Below the pieces are notes generated by a model. The model had not been told where the DNA came from. It worked only from the letters and a program-made list of their open reading frames with translations, and made no database searches. A program made the translations under genes and the position numbers. Source: 66-474 sp035688305 (GTDB lineage Bacteria; Pseudomonadota; Gammaproteobacteria; Xanthomonadales; Rhodanobacteraceae). From it: a DNA stretch of 64,000 bases. This document shows, one piece after another, positions 24,420-32,224 of this stretch. The stretch's first letter is position 1. Every line of letters begins with the position of its first letter. The stretch covers positions 1 to 64,000 of the forward strand of contig DASSNC010000111.1 in the NCBI GenBank assembly GCA_035688305.1, in the 5' to 3' direction.

Positions 24420-25784
24420 TCAAGTGGCGGCGGCTTCGATGGCATCCGCGGCGACCGCGATCATGCGATCGATGTCGCCTTCGTCGATGCAGTACGGTGG
24501 CAGGAAGTAGACCGTATCGCCCAGCGGGCGCAGCAACATGCCGTGCGCGAGGGCGTGGCGATAGAAGCGCAGGCCGCGCCGCTGCGCGCCTGGCCAGGGC
24601 GTACGTGTAATCTTGTCGGCCACCAGATCCATGGCAGCGATCATGCCCGTCTGGCGCAGGTTGGCCACGTGCGGATGCGCGCGCAGCGGTTCCAGCCGCC
24701 TGGCCAGATGCGCCGCCAGTTCCTGGTTGCGCTGCAGCACCGGTTGTTCGGCGAAGATCGCCAGGGAGGCCAGGGCGGCCGCGCAGGCAATCGGATTGCC
24801 GCCGAAAGTGTGCGAGTGCAGGAAGGCGTTGTTGGCGGCGTAGTCGCCAAGGAATGCCGCGTACACGTTAGCAGTCGTCAGCACGGCCGACATCGGCAGC
24901 GCACCGCCGGTCAGTCCCTTCGACAGGCACATGAAGTCCGGCGTGATGGAGGCCTGCTCGCACGCGAACAGGGTGCCGGTGCGGCCAAAGCCCACCGCGA
25001 TCTCGTCGGCGATCAAGTGCACGTCGAATTCATCGCACAGCTTGCGCAAGCCGGCAAGGTAAAGCGGTGCGTGCATGCGCATGCCGCCAGAGCATTGCAC
25101 CAGCGGCTCGATGATCACCGCGCAGGTCTCGTGCGCATGCTGTTCCATGATCGCGCGCATGTCGCCGAGGCGCCGGCGCGCCACTTCGTCGGCGGTCTCG
25201 CCCGCTTCGGCGTCCAGCCAGTCCGGCGAGGGCGCGACAATTGGCTCCAGCAGCAACGGCCCATACACCGCGCGGTACAGGGGCAGGTCGCTGACGCTGA
25301 GCGCGCCCAGCGTTTCGCCATGATAGGCGTTGGCCAGCGCGATGAAGCGGGTGCGTTGGGGCTGGCCGCTGTTGTGCCAATAATGGAAACTCATTTTCAG
25401 CGCGATTTCCACCGCGCTGGCGCCATCGCTGGCGTAGAACACGCGTTCAAGGCCCGGCGGGGTGATCCGCACCAGCTCTTCGGACAGGCGCAGCCCCGGC
25501 TCATGGGTGAAGCCCGCGAACATCACGTGGTTGAGCGTGGCGGCCTGCTCGGCCACGGCCGCGGCGATGCGCGGGTTGGCGTGGCCGAACAGGTTGCTCC
25601 ACCACGAGCTGATGCCGTCGAAATAACGCTTGCCCTCGGCATCGATCAGCCAGGCGCCGTCGCCGCGCACGACCGGAATCAACGGCAGCGCGCCGTCGTG
25701 TTCGCGCATCTGGGTGCAGGGATGCCAGTTGTGGGCGAGGTCGCGTGCAGCCAGTGCGGCGTTGCTTTGGGGCGGGGTTTTCAT
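24420..25784 (-). CDS. bioA: adenosylmethionine-8-amino-7-oxononanoate aminotransferase
   Basis: BioA is a PLP enzyme that converts KAPA to DAPA in biotin synthesis, with S-adenosylmethionine as amino donor. The 454-residue protein matches the family: WHPCTQM near the N-terminus, GISSWWSNLFGH, the YHGETLGALSV segment, the LIADEIAVGFGRTGTLFAC cofactor region, and the PLP lysine in CLSKGLTGG. ATG 25784 (MKTPPQSN) gives the normal length; the upstream frame has no similarity. It is divergent from the HisN-like gene with only 54 bases between starts, so promoters overlap. Other bio genes are not in this window. Confidence 0.97.
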   Translation of the reverse strand: MKTPPQSNAALAARDLAHNWHPCTQMREHDGALPLIPVVRGDGAWLIDAEGKRYFDGISSWWSNLFGHANPRIAAAVAEQAATLNHVMFAGFTHEPGLRLSEELVRITPPGLERVFYASDGASAVEIALKMSFHYWHNSGQPQRTRFIALANAYHGETLGALSVSDLPLYRAVYGPLLLEPIVAPSPDWLDAEAGETADEVARRRLGDMRAIMEQHAHETCAVIIEPLVQCSGGMRMHAPLYLAGLRKLCDEFDVHLIADEIAVGFGRTGTLFACEQASITPDFMCLSKGLTGGALPMSAVLTTANVYAAFLGDYAANNAFLHSHTFGGNPIACAAALASLAIFAEQPVLQRNQELAAHLARRLEPLRAHPHVANLRQTGMIAAMDLVADKITRTPWPGAQRRGLRFYRHALAHGMLLRPLGDTVYFLPPYCIDEGDIDRMIAVAADAIEAAAT

Positions 25785-25838
25785 CCCGGCATGATCGCGG
25801 CGATGACGGTACGGCTCAAGCACAGCTAAGCTTGGACG

Positions 25839-26648
25839 ATGGCTGTGAACGTCGATGCCCCGTTCCTCGATGATGCGCTCGCCGTGGCGTTGGATGCCGC
25901 GCGCGCCGCCGGCGAGCGCATCGAACACCACTTCGACCGGGGTGTCGAAGTGGAGCTGAAACCGGATGCAACCCCGGTGACGGTGGCCGACCGCGAGGCC
26001 GAGGATCTCATCCGCGCCGCGATCCTGCGGGCGTTCCCGGAGCACGCGATTTACGGTGAGGAGCGCGGACGCAGCGGCCACGGCGAATTCCTGTGGCTGG
26101 TCGACCCGCTGGACGGCACCAAGAGCTTCGTGCGCCACACGCCCTACTTTTCCACCCAGATCGCATTGATGCATGCGGGCGAGCTGGTGCTGGGCGTGTC
26201 GCACGCGTCGGTCTATGGCGAGACCATGTGGGCGCGGCGCGGCGGCGGCGCGTTCCTTGGCGGGCAGCGCGTGCGGGTTGCGGACACGCGTGCCGTCGCT
26301 GACGCATCGCTGTCACTTGGCAACATCAAATCGCTGACCCGCGATGCCGGGCGCTGGCGCGCGTTCGGGGACCTTCTGGGCGACGTCAACCGGGTGCGCG
26401 GCTATGGCGATTTCTGCCATTACCACCTGCTCGCGCGTGGCGCGCTGGACGTGGTGGTGGAGTCCGACGTCAACATCCTCGACATCGCGGCACTCGCCGT
26501 GATCGTGCGTGAGGCCGGTGGCGCCTTCACCGATCTGGACGGCGCCGGGCTGACGCTGGCGACAACCAGCGTGCTGGCGGCGGCTCCGGGGTTGCACGCA
26601 ACGGTGCGCGACCGGCTGCGGCGGCCCGAAGCAACTTCCGGGACTTGA
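25839..26648 (+). CDS. inositol-monophosphatase-family phosphatase, HisN-like
   Basis: This is a metal-dependent phosphatase of the inositol monophosphatase superfamily, cytoplasmic. The 269-residue protein has the metal motifs YGEERG, DPLDGTKSF and ILDIAAL. The sequences DPLDGTKSFVR and RGYGDFCHYHLLARG resemble the histidinol-phosphatase (HisN) branch more than CysQ or SuhB, so dephosphorylation of histidinol phosphate is my best guess. CysQ-type nucleotidase activity cannot be excluded. ATG 25839 lies just after the bioA promoter gap. A TTGACA box occurs right after its stop, probably for the next gene. Confidence 0.82.
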   Translation: MAVNVDAPFLDDALAVALDAARAAGERIEHHFDRGVEVELKPDATPVTVADREAEDLIRAAILRAFPEHAIYGEERGRSGHGEFLWLVDPLDGTKSFVRHTPYFSTQIALMHAGELVLGVSHASVYGETMWARRGGGAFLGGQRVRVADTRAVADASLSLGNIKSLTRDAGRWRAFGDLLGDVNRVRGYGDFCHYHLLARGALDVVVESDVNILDIAALAVIVREAGGAFTDLDGAGLTLATTSVLAAAPGLHATVRDRLRRPEATSGT

Positions 26649-26727
26649 CAAAAGCGCCGAATGTGTCACGTTTGTTACAGTTATCTGCAGCAGACCAGAT
26701 GGATTCCCCGCAAACAAGGAGAACGTC

Positions 26728-26931
26728 ATGTCCGTGACCAAGGTCATCGAATTGAGCGCGTCGTCGCCGAAGGGCATCGAAGATGCGGTTCGACATGGGC
26801 TCGAGAAAGCCTCCAAGACCGTGAAGAACATGCGCGGCGCGTGGGTCAACGACATCAAGATTTCCACGGATGCCGACGGCACGATCCGCGAATGGCGGGT
26901 CAATATGCGGATCAATTTCGAGGTCGATTGA
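26728..26931 (+). CDS. dodecin family flavin-binding protein
   Basis: Dodecins are 65-75 residue proteins that assemble as dodecamers and store flavin. The 67-residue product matches the fold throughout: VTKVIELSASSPKGIEDAV, KASKTVKNMRGAWV with the flavin-stacking tryptophan in the usual place, and the closing WRVNMRINFEVD strand. A clear AAGGA ribosome-binding site at 26716-26720 precedes ATG 26728. A TTGACA at 26645-26650 may be the -35 of its own promoter, though I see no well-spaced -10. It stands alone between the phosphatase and an orphan regulator. Confidence 0.92.
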   Translation: MSVTKVIELSASSPKGIEDAVRHGLEKASKTVKNMRGAWVNDIKISTDADGTIREWRVNMRINFEVD

Positions 26932-27016
26932 TGCAAACAGGAATCGCGTGGCCGGCTCGGTCGGACCGGTCGCAGTGTGAAGACGTGAGGGCGTCTGCAA
27001 CGGAGCGTGCAAATCA

Positions 27017-27715
27017 ATGAGTGCCGTGACGTGGGCCGTCGGGTGTCTGGAAGACGATCAGGACCAGGCCGAGTTGTTGCGACTTTGGCTTGAGCACGCC
27101 GGATACGGTTGTGCGTTGTTCCGCAACGCCACCGATTTCCGTCGGCGCCTCGGCAGTGAGGCTGTCGATCTGCTGTTGCTGGATCGCAGCCTGCCGGATG
27201 CAACCGGCCTGGATGTGCTCAGCTTCATACGCCAGTCGTCCAATGCCAGCTTGCCCGTGATCTTCCTGACCGCAAGCGGCGAGGAATCCGACATCGTCGA
27301 AGGCCTGGCCGCGGGCGCGGACGACTACGTCGTCAAGCCGCCCAAGCAAGGTGAGCTGCTGGCGCGGGTGGCAGCCGTGCTGCGCCGCCGCGGCGCTGAC
27401 CTGGAAGGCTCCGACGTGCTGGAAATGCCGCCGTACCGGCTCGACTCGCAGCGCCGGCAGATCCTGATTGACGGTGTGCCGGTGGACCTGACCCAACGCG
27501 AATATGAGCTCGCAAACTACCTGTTCCGTCGTCAGGGACGCATCGTCAGTCGCGATGCGCTGCTGGAAAATGTCTGGAACCTGGCGGGCGACGTCACCAC
27601 CCGCACCGTCGATACGCACATCAGCCGCCTGCGCAAGAAGCTCGGCCTGTCGGGCGAGAACGGCTGGCGCCTCACGGCGGTGTATCAGCACGGGTATCGC
27701 ATCGAACAGATTTGA
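27017..27715 (+). CDS. orphan OmpR-family response regulator
   Basis: This 232-residue regulator has an N-terminal receiver (CLEDDQDQAELLRLWL, phospho-acceptor aspartate in LLLLDRSLPDATG, lysine in VVKPPKQ). The winged-helix output domain contains LTQREYELANYLFRRQGRIVSRDALL and ends GYRIEQI. No kinase gene is adjacent, so its partner is elsewhere or it acts without phosphorylation. The signature VKPPKQGEL lacks the usual phenylalanine or tyrosine after KP. Upstream is dodecin; downstream is pdxH after 147 bases. The target genes are unknown. Confidence 0.92.
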   Translation: MSAVTWAVGCLEDDQDQAELLRLWLEHAGYGCALFRNATDFRRRLGSEAVDLLLLDRSLPDATGLDVLSFIRQSSNASLPVIFLTASGEESDIVEGLAAGADDYVVKPPKQGELLARVAAVLRRRGADLEGSDVLEMPPYRLDSQRRQILIDGVPVDLTQREYELANYLFRRQGRIVSRDALLENVWNLAGDVTTRTVDTHISRLRKKLGLSGENGWRLTAVYQHGYRIEQI

Positions 27716-27862
27716 TGCGCGTGCATCCATGAGTGCGGCATTACACACGGTCGCAGCAACTCTGGTGATCAGGCGGTACCAGCCGCAGATTCAGCCATCC
27801 GTGACCGATAGCTGCTCAGCAAGCAGCTACACTTGCTGGCCGATTGACTGCATTGCCGCCAG

Positions 27863-28450
27863 ATGTTGAACTCGACGATTCTGGAAACGCTGCGGAACCT
27901 GCACGCGGCAGCCTGCGCGAGCGGCGACCCCGAGCCGAATGCGATGACGGTGGCGACCGCCGATCCGGGTGGCCGCGTGCACGCGCGCATGGTGCTCCTC
28001 AAGACGTTCGACGCACGCGGCCTGACGTTCTTCACCCACTACGACGGCGACAAGGGCGTGCAGCTGGCGGCCAACCCGCGAGTCGCGCTGTGCCTGTATT
28101 GGCGGCACCTGGCACCCGCAGCGCAGGTACGCGTCGAGGGACGCGCCGAGAAGATGCCGGCGGCGGAATCGGACGCGTATTTTGCAAGCCGTGAGCGCTT
28201 GAGCCAACTTGGTGCCTGGGCATCGTTGCAGTCGCAGACCTTGCCCGATCGCGGCGTGCTGGATGCGCGGATCGCTGAATTCGAGCGCAAATTCGCCGGT
28301 CGCGACGTGCCGCGTCCCGAAGAATGGGGCGGATACCGCGTGGTGCCCGATCTGGTCGAGTTCTGGTACGCGGGAGAACACCGCTGGAATGAACGCGAAC
28401 GTTGGGAGCTGGTCGGCGATGATTGGCAGCAGCGGTTGCTGTATCCGTGA
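27863..28450 (+). CDS. pdxH: pyridoxamine 5'-phosphate oxidase
   Basis: PdxH is an FMN enzyme that oxidises pyridoxine or pyridoxamine 5'-phosphate to PLP in the cytoplasm. The 195-residue protein shows the FMN-binding part (AMTVATADPGGRVHARMVLLK, FFTHYDGDKG) and the C-terminal signature region (WGGYRVVPDLVEFWYAG) with the final RLLYP. It is somewhat shorter at the N-terminus than E. coli PdxH. The stop overlaps the GTG start of the next gene (GTGA), coupling the two. A perfect eight-base hairpin lies 30 bases upstream of the start. Confidence 0.94.
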   Translation: MLNSTILETLRNLHAAACASGDPEPNAMTVATADPGGRVHARMVLLKTFDARGLTFFTHYDGDKGVQLAANPRVALCLYWRHLAPAAQVRVEGRAEKMPAAESDAYFASRERLSQLGAWASLQSQTLPDRGVLDARIAEFERKFAGRDVPRPEEWGGYRVVPDLVEFWYAGEHRWNERERWELVGDDWQQRLLYP

Positions 28451-29244
28451 GCGGTGGTCCACGCCGCATTGTTTGCCTGACGGAAGAACCGACCGAAGTC
28501 CTGTATGCCCTCGGCGAGCAGGACCGCATCGTCGGCATCTCGGGTTTCACGGTACGTCCACCGCGTGCGCGCAAGGAAAAACCGAAAGTCTCGGCGTTCA
28601 CCAGCGCGAAGATCGACCGAATCCTCGCACTCAAGCCCGACATGGCCATCGGGTTTTCCGATATCCAGGCCGACATCGCACGCGAGTTGATCAAGGCTGG
28701 AGTCGAGGTATGGATCAGCAACCATCGATCCGTCGACGGGATCCTCGCCTACGTGCGGCGCCTGGGTGCGCTGGTAGGCGTACCCGCCAAGGCGGAGGCG
28801 TACGCCGGTGTGCTGGAGGCGCACGTCGAAACGGTGCGTGCCGCGGGTGCTGCGCTCCCGCGCCATCCGCGCGTGTATTTCGAGGAATGGGACGAGCCGC
28901 TGATCACCGGCATCCAGTGGGTGGCCGAACTGGTCCGCATCGCCGGTGGCGACGACGTGTTTCCCGAGCGGGCGGCCGAGTCACTGGCGAAGCAGCGCAT
29001 CCTGGCCGATCCGATGGAAGTCGTACGCCGCCAACCGGACATCATCCTCGCGTCGTGGTGCGGCAAGAAATTCCAGCCGGACGCGGTGACGGCCCGCGCC
29101 GGGTGGCACGCGATTCCCGCCGTGCGCGACGGTGAGCTGCACGAGATCAAGTCGCCGATCATCCTGCAGCCTGGGCCGGCGGCGCTCACCGACGGGCTTG
29201 ATGCGATGCATGCGGTCATTGCCCGCTGGGCAGGGCATCGTTGA
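28447..29244 (+). CDS. BtuF-like substrate-binding-fold protein without signal peptide
   Basis: The 265-residue protein has the helical-backbone metal-receptor fold of cobalamin and iron-siderophore binding proteins: RIVCLTEEPTEVLYALGEQDRIVGIS at the N-terminus, KPDMAIGFSDIQ, and the later PDIILASWCGKKF and EIKSPIILQPGPAA. It lacks any signal peptide or lipobox, so it should be cytoplasmic. That sets it apart from true BtuF. GTG 28447 overlaps the pdxH stop. An earlier in-frame start (28423) lies inside pdxH and adds no signal. A cytosolic cofactor-handling role is an inference only; ligand and partner are unknown. Confidence 0.82.
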   Translation: MSGGPRRIVCLTEEPTEVLYALGEQDRIVGISGFTVRPPRARKEKPKVSAFTSAKIDRILALKPDMAIGFSDIQADIARELIKAGVEVWISNHRSVDGILAYVRRLGALVGVPAKAEAYAGVLEAHVETVRAAGAALPRHPRVYFEEWDEPLITGIQWVAELVRIAGGDDVFPERAAESLAKQRILADPMEVVRRQPDIILASWCGKKFQPDAVTARAGWHAIPAVRDGELHEIKSPIILQPGPAALTDGLDAMHAVIARWAGHR

Positions 29245-29955
29245 ACGTGATGATGTCGCTGACGTTGGCTTGGGCCCACTCGAACAGTGGCATCGGCGTA
29301 CGGGTTCCGCTCGCCTCTGCGGCGAGCGGGCTACTTTTGTTTCGGCAAAAGTAGCCAAAACCATTGCGCCCGGCGTAGCGGTTTCGGCAACGTCGTGTTG
29401 CCGAAACTACCCTTGGTGCTCGCAGATCGCGCGCCGGCGCGAACTCGGCCATCCGTGGCCTCGAACATGCGCGCCTTGCTCGCGCGATCTGCTGCGCGCC
29501 GCGGCGCCACGCAAGGGCGCGTTTGTGGCCCTTGGTCCGGCCATCCATGGCCTCGTTCGAGGCAAGGACAGGCAGGCCGCTGCGTACTAACCTGCGCGCA
29601 GGAAGCGCGCCAGTTGGGGCCCCTCAAACACGGTGGGCGGTCGACGGATCAGCCCGGAGGGTGGCGCACGGGATGTGCGCCAGTTTGCCGCAGGGCCATG
29701 GATGGCCCGTCGGCAAACCCCGGCGGCCGCGCGCGGACCCGGAGCCCATGGATGGGCGGAGGGCGGGTTTGCGGGGTGGCCTTCTCTTTGGTGACTTTCT
29801 CTTGGCCACACAAGAGAAAGTCACCCGCCCGCCCGGGAGGCGGGCGGAACAAGCCATGGATGGCGGTTTGCGATAACGCGAGGCAACCCGTACGGTGACG
29901 CGTCCCGCGAAGCAGGTGAGGTTGATCGTTTTGAGGGAAAACCGGAGCCGTTGCC
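29245..29955. repeat. non-coding hairpin-rich intergenic stretch
   Basis: This 711-base gap has no credible gene. A plus-strand open frame (29287-29898) has a composition typical of GC-rich noise. It contains several perfect hairpins: CCGCTCGCC/GGCGAGCGG at 29307-29329; GGCTACTTTTG/CAAAAGTAGCC at 29329-29356; GTTTCGGCAAC/GTTGCCGAAAC at 29381-29407; and a 15-base stem GGTGACTTTCTCTTG/CAAGAGAAAGTCACC at 29791-29826. The motif CCATGGATGG or its complement also recurs at least four times. It looks like a composite of small repeats. Confidence 0.75.
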
Positions 29956-30525
29956 TCAGATGCGATGCCCGAGATCCATCAGCCACGCCACCGCGACCGT
30001 CTCGAACAGCAGGATCACCAGGATTGCCAGCGCTGGCGAAAAATCGAAGCCGCCGATCAGGGGCAACACTTTGCGGAACGGCTTCAGCACCGGCGCGACG
30101 ATCTTGCCGAGCAACGGCACCAGCGCATTGCGCGGATCGACGTTGACGTAACTCAGCAGTGCCCACGCGAATATCATCACGAGATAGGCGATCGCGAAGA
30201 AGTTCAACACGTCGGCGGCGCCCAGCACCAGCGTGCCGACGTTCGACGACCAGAATCCGGGCGTGACGAAGCGCAACAGGAAGTTCTTGGCGACTTCGAG
30301 GATCCAGATGATCAGCAAGGCCGCGAGATTGATGCGTCGCAGCGTCGGGATCACCGGCCGCAGCGGCGTGAGGATCGGATTGGTGGCGCGGTACAGGAAC
30401 TGGCAGATCGGGTTGTAGAAGTCCGCGCGCGTGGCTTCGGCGAGCAGCCGGAATGCGAACAGCGCGACCACCGCGCCGAACAGGAACTCGATCAGGAGCG
30501 TCAGGGCGTTGGCGAGGTAAATCAT
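29956..30525 (-). CDS. yggT: YggT family membrane protein
   Basis: YggT is an inner-membrane protein of unclear function, linked elsewhere to osmotic stress. The 189-residue protein has two YggT units (about 1-90 and 100-185), each with membrane helices and the loop motif RATNPILTPLRPVIP or KIVAPVLKPFRKVLP. It overlaps the end of proC by four bases (ATGA), and proC-yggT is a common gene pair. The downstream side is the hairpin-rich gap. Confidence 0.93.
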   Translation of the reverse strand: MIYLANALTLLIEFLFGAVVALFAFRLLAEATRADFYNPICQFLYRATNPILTPLRPVIPTLRRINLAALLIIWILEVAKNFLLRFVTPGFWSSNVGTLVLGAADVLNFFAIAYLVMIFAWALLSYVNVDPRNALVPLLGKIVAPVLKPFRKVLPLIGGFDFSPALAILVILLFETVAVAWLMDLGHRI

Positions 30526-31385
30526 TCCGCGCGGTCCAGCTCGGCCGACATTTCGGCCCCGCGTTGACGCGCTGCTGCCAGCGCACTTTCAACCAGTGCG
30601 CGCAGCCCGCCTTGCTCGAACGTTTCCAACGCCGCGGCGGTGGTGCCGTGCGGGGAGGTGACGCGGCGGCGCAGCTCCGCGGGGGGCTCACTGCTTTCGG
30701 TCAGCATGCGTCCGGCGCCGAGGCAGGTTTGCGCCGCCAGCGCTCGCGCCGTGTCGCGCGGCAGGCCCAGCTTCACGGCGGCATCTTCCATGGCCTCGAC
30801 CAGCAGGAAGAAGTACGCGGGTCCCGAACCGGACAACCCCGTAACGGTGTCCATCTGCGCCTCGTCGTCGATCCAGCGCACCACGCCAGCCGCGCCCAGG
30901 ATGCCCTCGGCCAGCGCATGCTGTGCCGTGCTGACGTTGCCGTTGGCGCACAGCCCACTTGCGCCTGCGCCAACCAGTGCCGGCGTATTCGGCATGCAAC
31001 GAACGATCGCATGCTGCGGGCCAAGCAGTCGTTCAAGTTGCGCGATGCGGATGCCGGCTGCAATGGAAATCACCAGCGGATTGGCGCCGCGCAGCGAACC
31101 TGCCAGGGCGACGCAGACCTCGCTCATCACCTGCGGTTTCACCGCCAGGACCACGCAGTCGGCACCGTTGACGGCATCCGCGTTTTCCGCGAACACTTGC
31201 ACCCCGAATTCCTGCGCCAACGCGTCGCGCGCTTCGGCCCGTGGTTCGGCGACCCGGATTGATGCGGCTTGTGCGCCGCGCGCAATCTGCGCGCCGATCA
31301 GGCTGCGCGCCATGTTGCCGCCGCCGATGAAGGCAATGGCCGGAGGCTGGGAGCCTTGGGCGCGCGGGTCATTACGCTCGGTCAT
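30522..31385 (-). CDS. proC: pyrroline-5-carboxylate reductase
   Basis: ProC reduces pyrroline-5-carboxylate to proline with NAD(P)H, the last step of proline synthesis. The 287-residue product has the N-terminal nucleotide-binding loop AFIGGGNMARSLIG, CVVLAVKPQVM, the MPNTPALVGAGASGL segment, and the family signature SGSGPAYFFLLVEAM with TSPHGTTAAAL. The start at 31385 (MTERNDPRAQG) is chosen because the upstream in-frame part falls in repetitive sequence. yggT is coupled by a four-base overlap. Upstream (higher coordinates) lies a tandem-repeat array. Confidence 0.97.
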   Translation of the reverse strand: MTERNDPRAQGSQPPAIAFIGGGNMARSLIGAQIARGAQAASIRVAEPRAEARDALAQEFGVQVFAENADAVNGADCVVLAVKPQVMSEVCVALAGSLRGANPLVISIAAGIRIAQLERLLGPQHAIVRCMPNTPALVGAGASGLCANGNVSTAQHALAEGILGAAGVVRWIDDEAQMDTVTGLSGSGPAYFFLLVEAMEDAAVKLGLPRDTARALAAQTCLGAGRMLTESSEPPAELRRRVTSPHGTTAAALETFEQGGLRALVESALAAARQRGAEMSAELDRAE

Positions 31386-31449
31386 GGCTTGAACGCCTTT
31401 CGTCAATTCACAAGGCGGTGATTGTAGCTGTGGGGATGGATTGCCTTCA

Positions 31450-32195
31450 GGCGATCGCCAAGCCGCCTCGTTGCAGGTTGGGTTGCGTGTCGTAGGTTGG
31501 GTTGGATGCAATGAAGCCCAACGGAATCCGCGTGCGCTATCTGAACCGCCCCGTAGGTTGGGTTGACCCCGAATTTATTCGGGGGAAGCCCAACAAGATT
31601 TCCCAGCTCGCGTTGGGCTTCGCCGGAAGAAGCCCGGCTCAGCCCAACCTACGGGTTCCAGGCGATCGCCAAGCCGCCTCGTTGCAGGTTGGGGTGCGTG
31701 TCGTAGGTTGGGCTGGATGCAATGAAGCCCAACGGAATCCGCGTGCGCCATCTGAACCGCCTCGTAGGTTGGGTTGACCCCGAATTTATTCGGGGCAAGC
31801 CCAACAAGATTTCCCAGCTCGCGTTGGGCTTCGCCGGAAGAAGCCCGGCTCAGCCCAACCTACGGGTTTCAGGCGAGCGCCACGTGTCGTGGGTTGCGTT
31901 GGATGCAATGAAGCCCAACGGGTCCACGCGAGATCGTGTTGGGCTTCGCGAAGATCCGCTCAGCCCAACCTACGGGTTTCAGGCGATCGCCACGTGTCGT
32001 GGGTCGGGTTGGATGCAATGAAGCCCAACGGGTCCACGCGAGATCGTGTTGGGCTTCGCGAAGATCCGCTCAGCCCAACCTACGGGTTTCAGGCGATCGC
32101 CACGTGTCGTAGGTTGGGCTGAATGCAATGAAGCCCAACAGGTTGGCGCGGGATTGTGTTGGGCTTCGCGAAGAGCCGCTCAGCCCAACCTACGT
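31450..32195. repeat. compound tandem repeat array (2 x 211 bp then 110-bp units)
   Basis: The marker GGCGATCGCC (one copy reads GGCGAGCGCC) occurs at 31450, 31661, 31872, 31982 and 32092. This defines two units of 211 bases, two of 110, and a last one of about 104. Each unit carries outward-facing GTAGGTTGGG and inward CCCAACCTAC, so it can fold into hairpins, plus GTTGGGCTTCGC and AAGCCCAAC blocks. The 110-base units look like 211-base units lacking their middle. The array fills most of the 839-base gap between proC and the mdtC-like gene and encodes nothing credible. Confidence 0.9.
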
Positions 32196-32224
32196 TACGC
32201 CCGAGTCCCGAATCTCGGTGGCTT

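Noticed and set aside
27809..27829. Perfect eight-base hairpin TAGCTGCT/AGCAGCTA between the orphan regulator and pdxH as a terminator.
   Set aside because: No T-run follows on either strand and the stem is short, so I do not call it a terminator.
29287..29898. A 203-codon open frame in the hairpin-rich gap.
   Set aside because: Codon composition is noise-like, it spans several perfect hairpins, and there is no ribosome-binding site.
31450..32195. Possible CRISPR array.
   Set aside because: The units are 110 or 211 bases long, tandem without unique spacers, and lack neighbouring cas genes.
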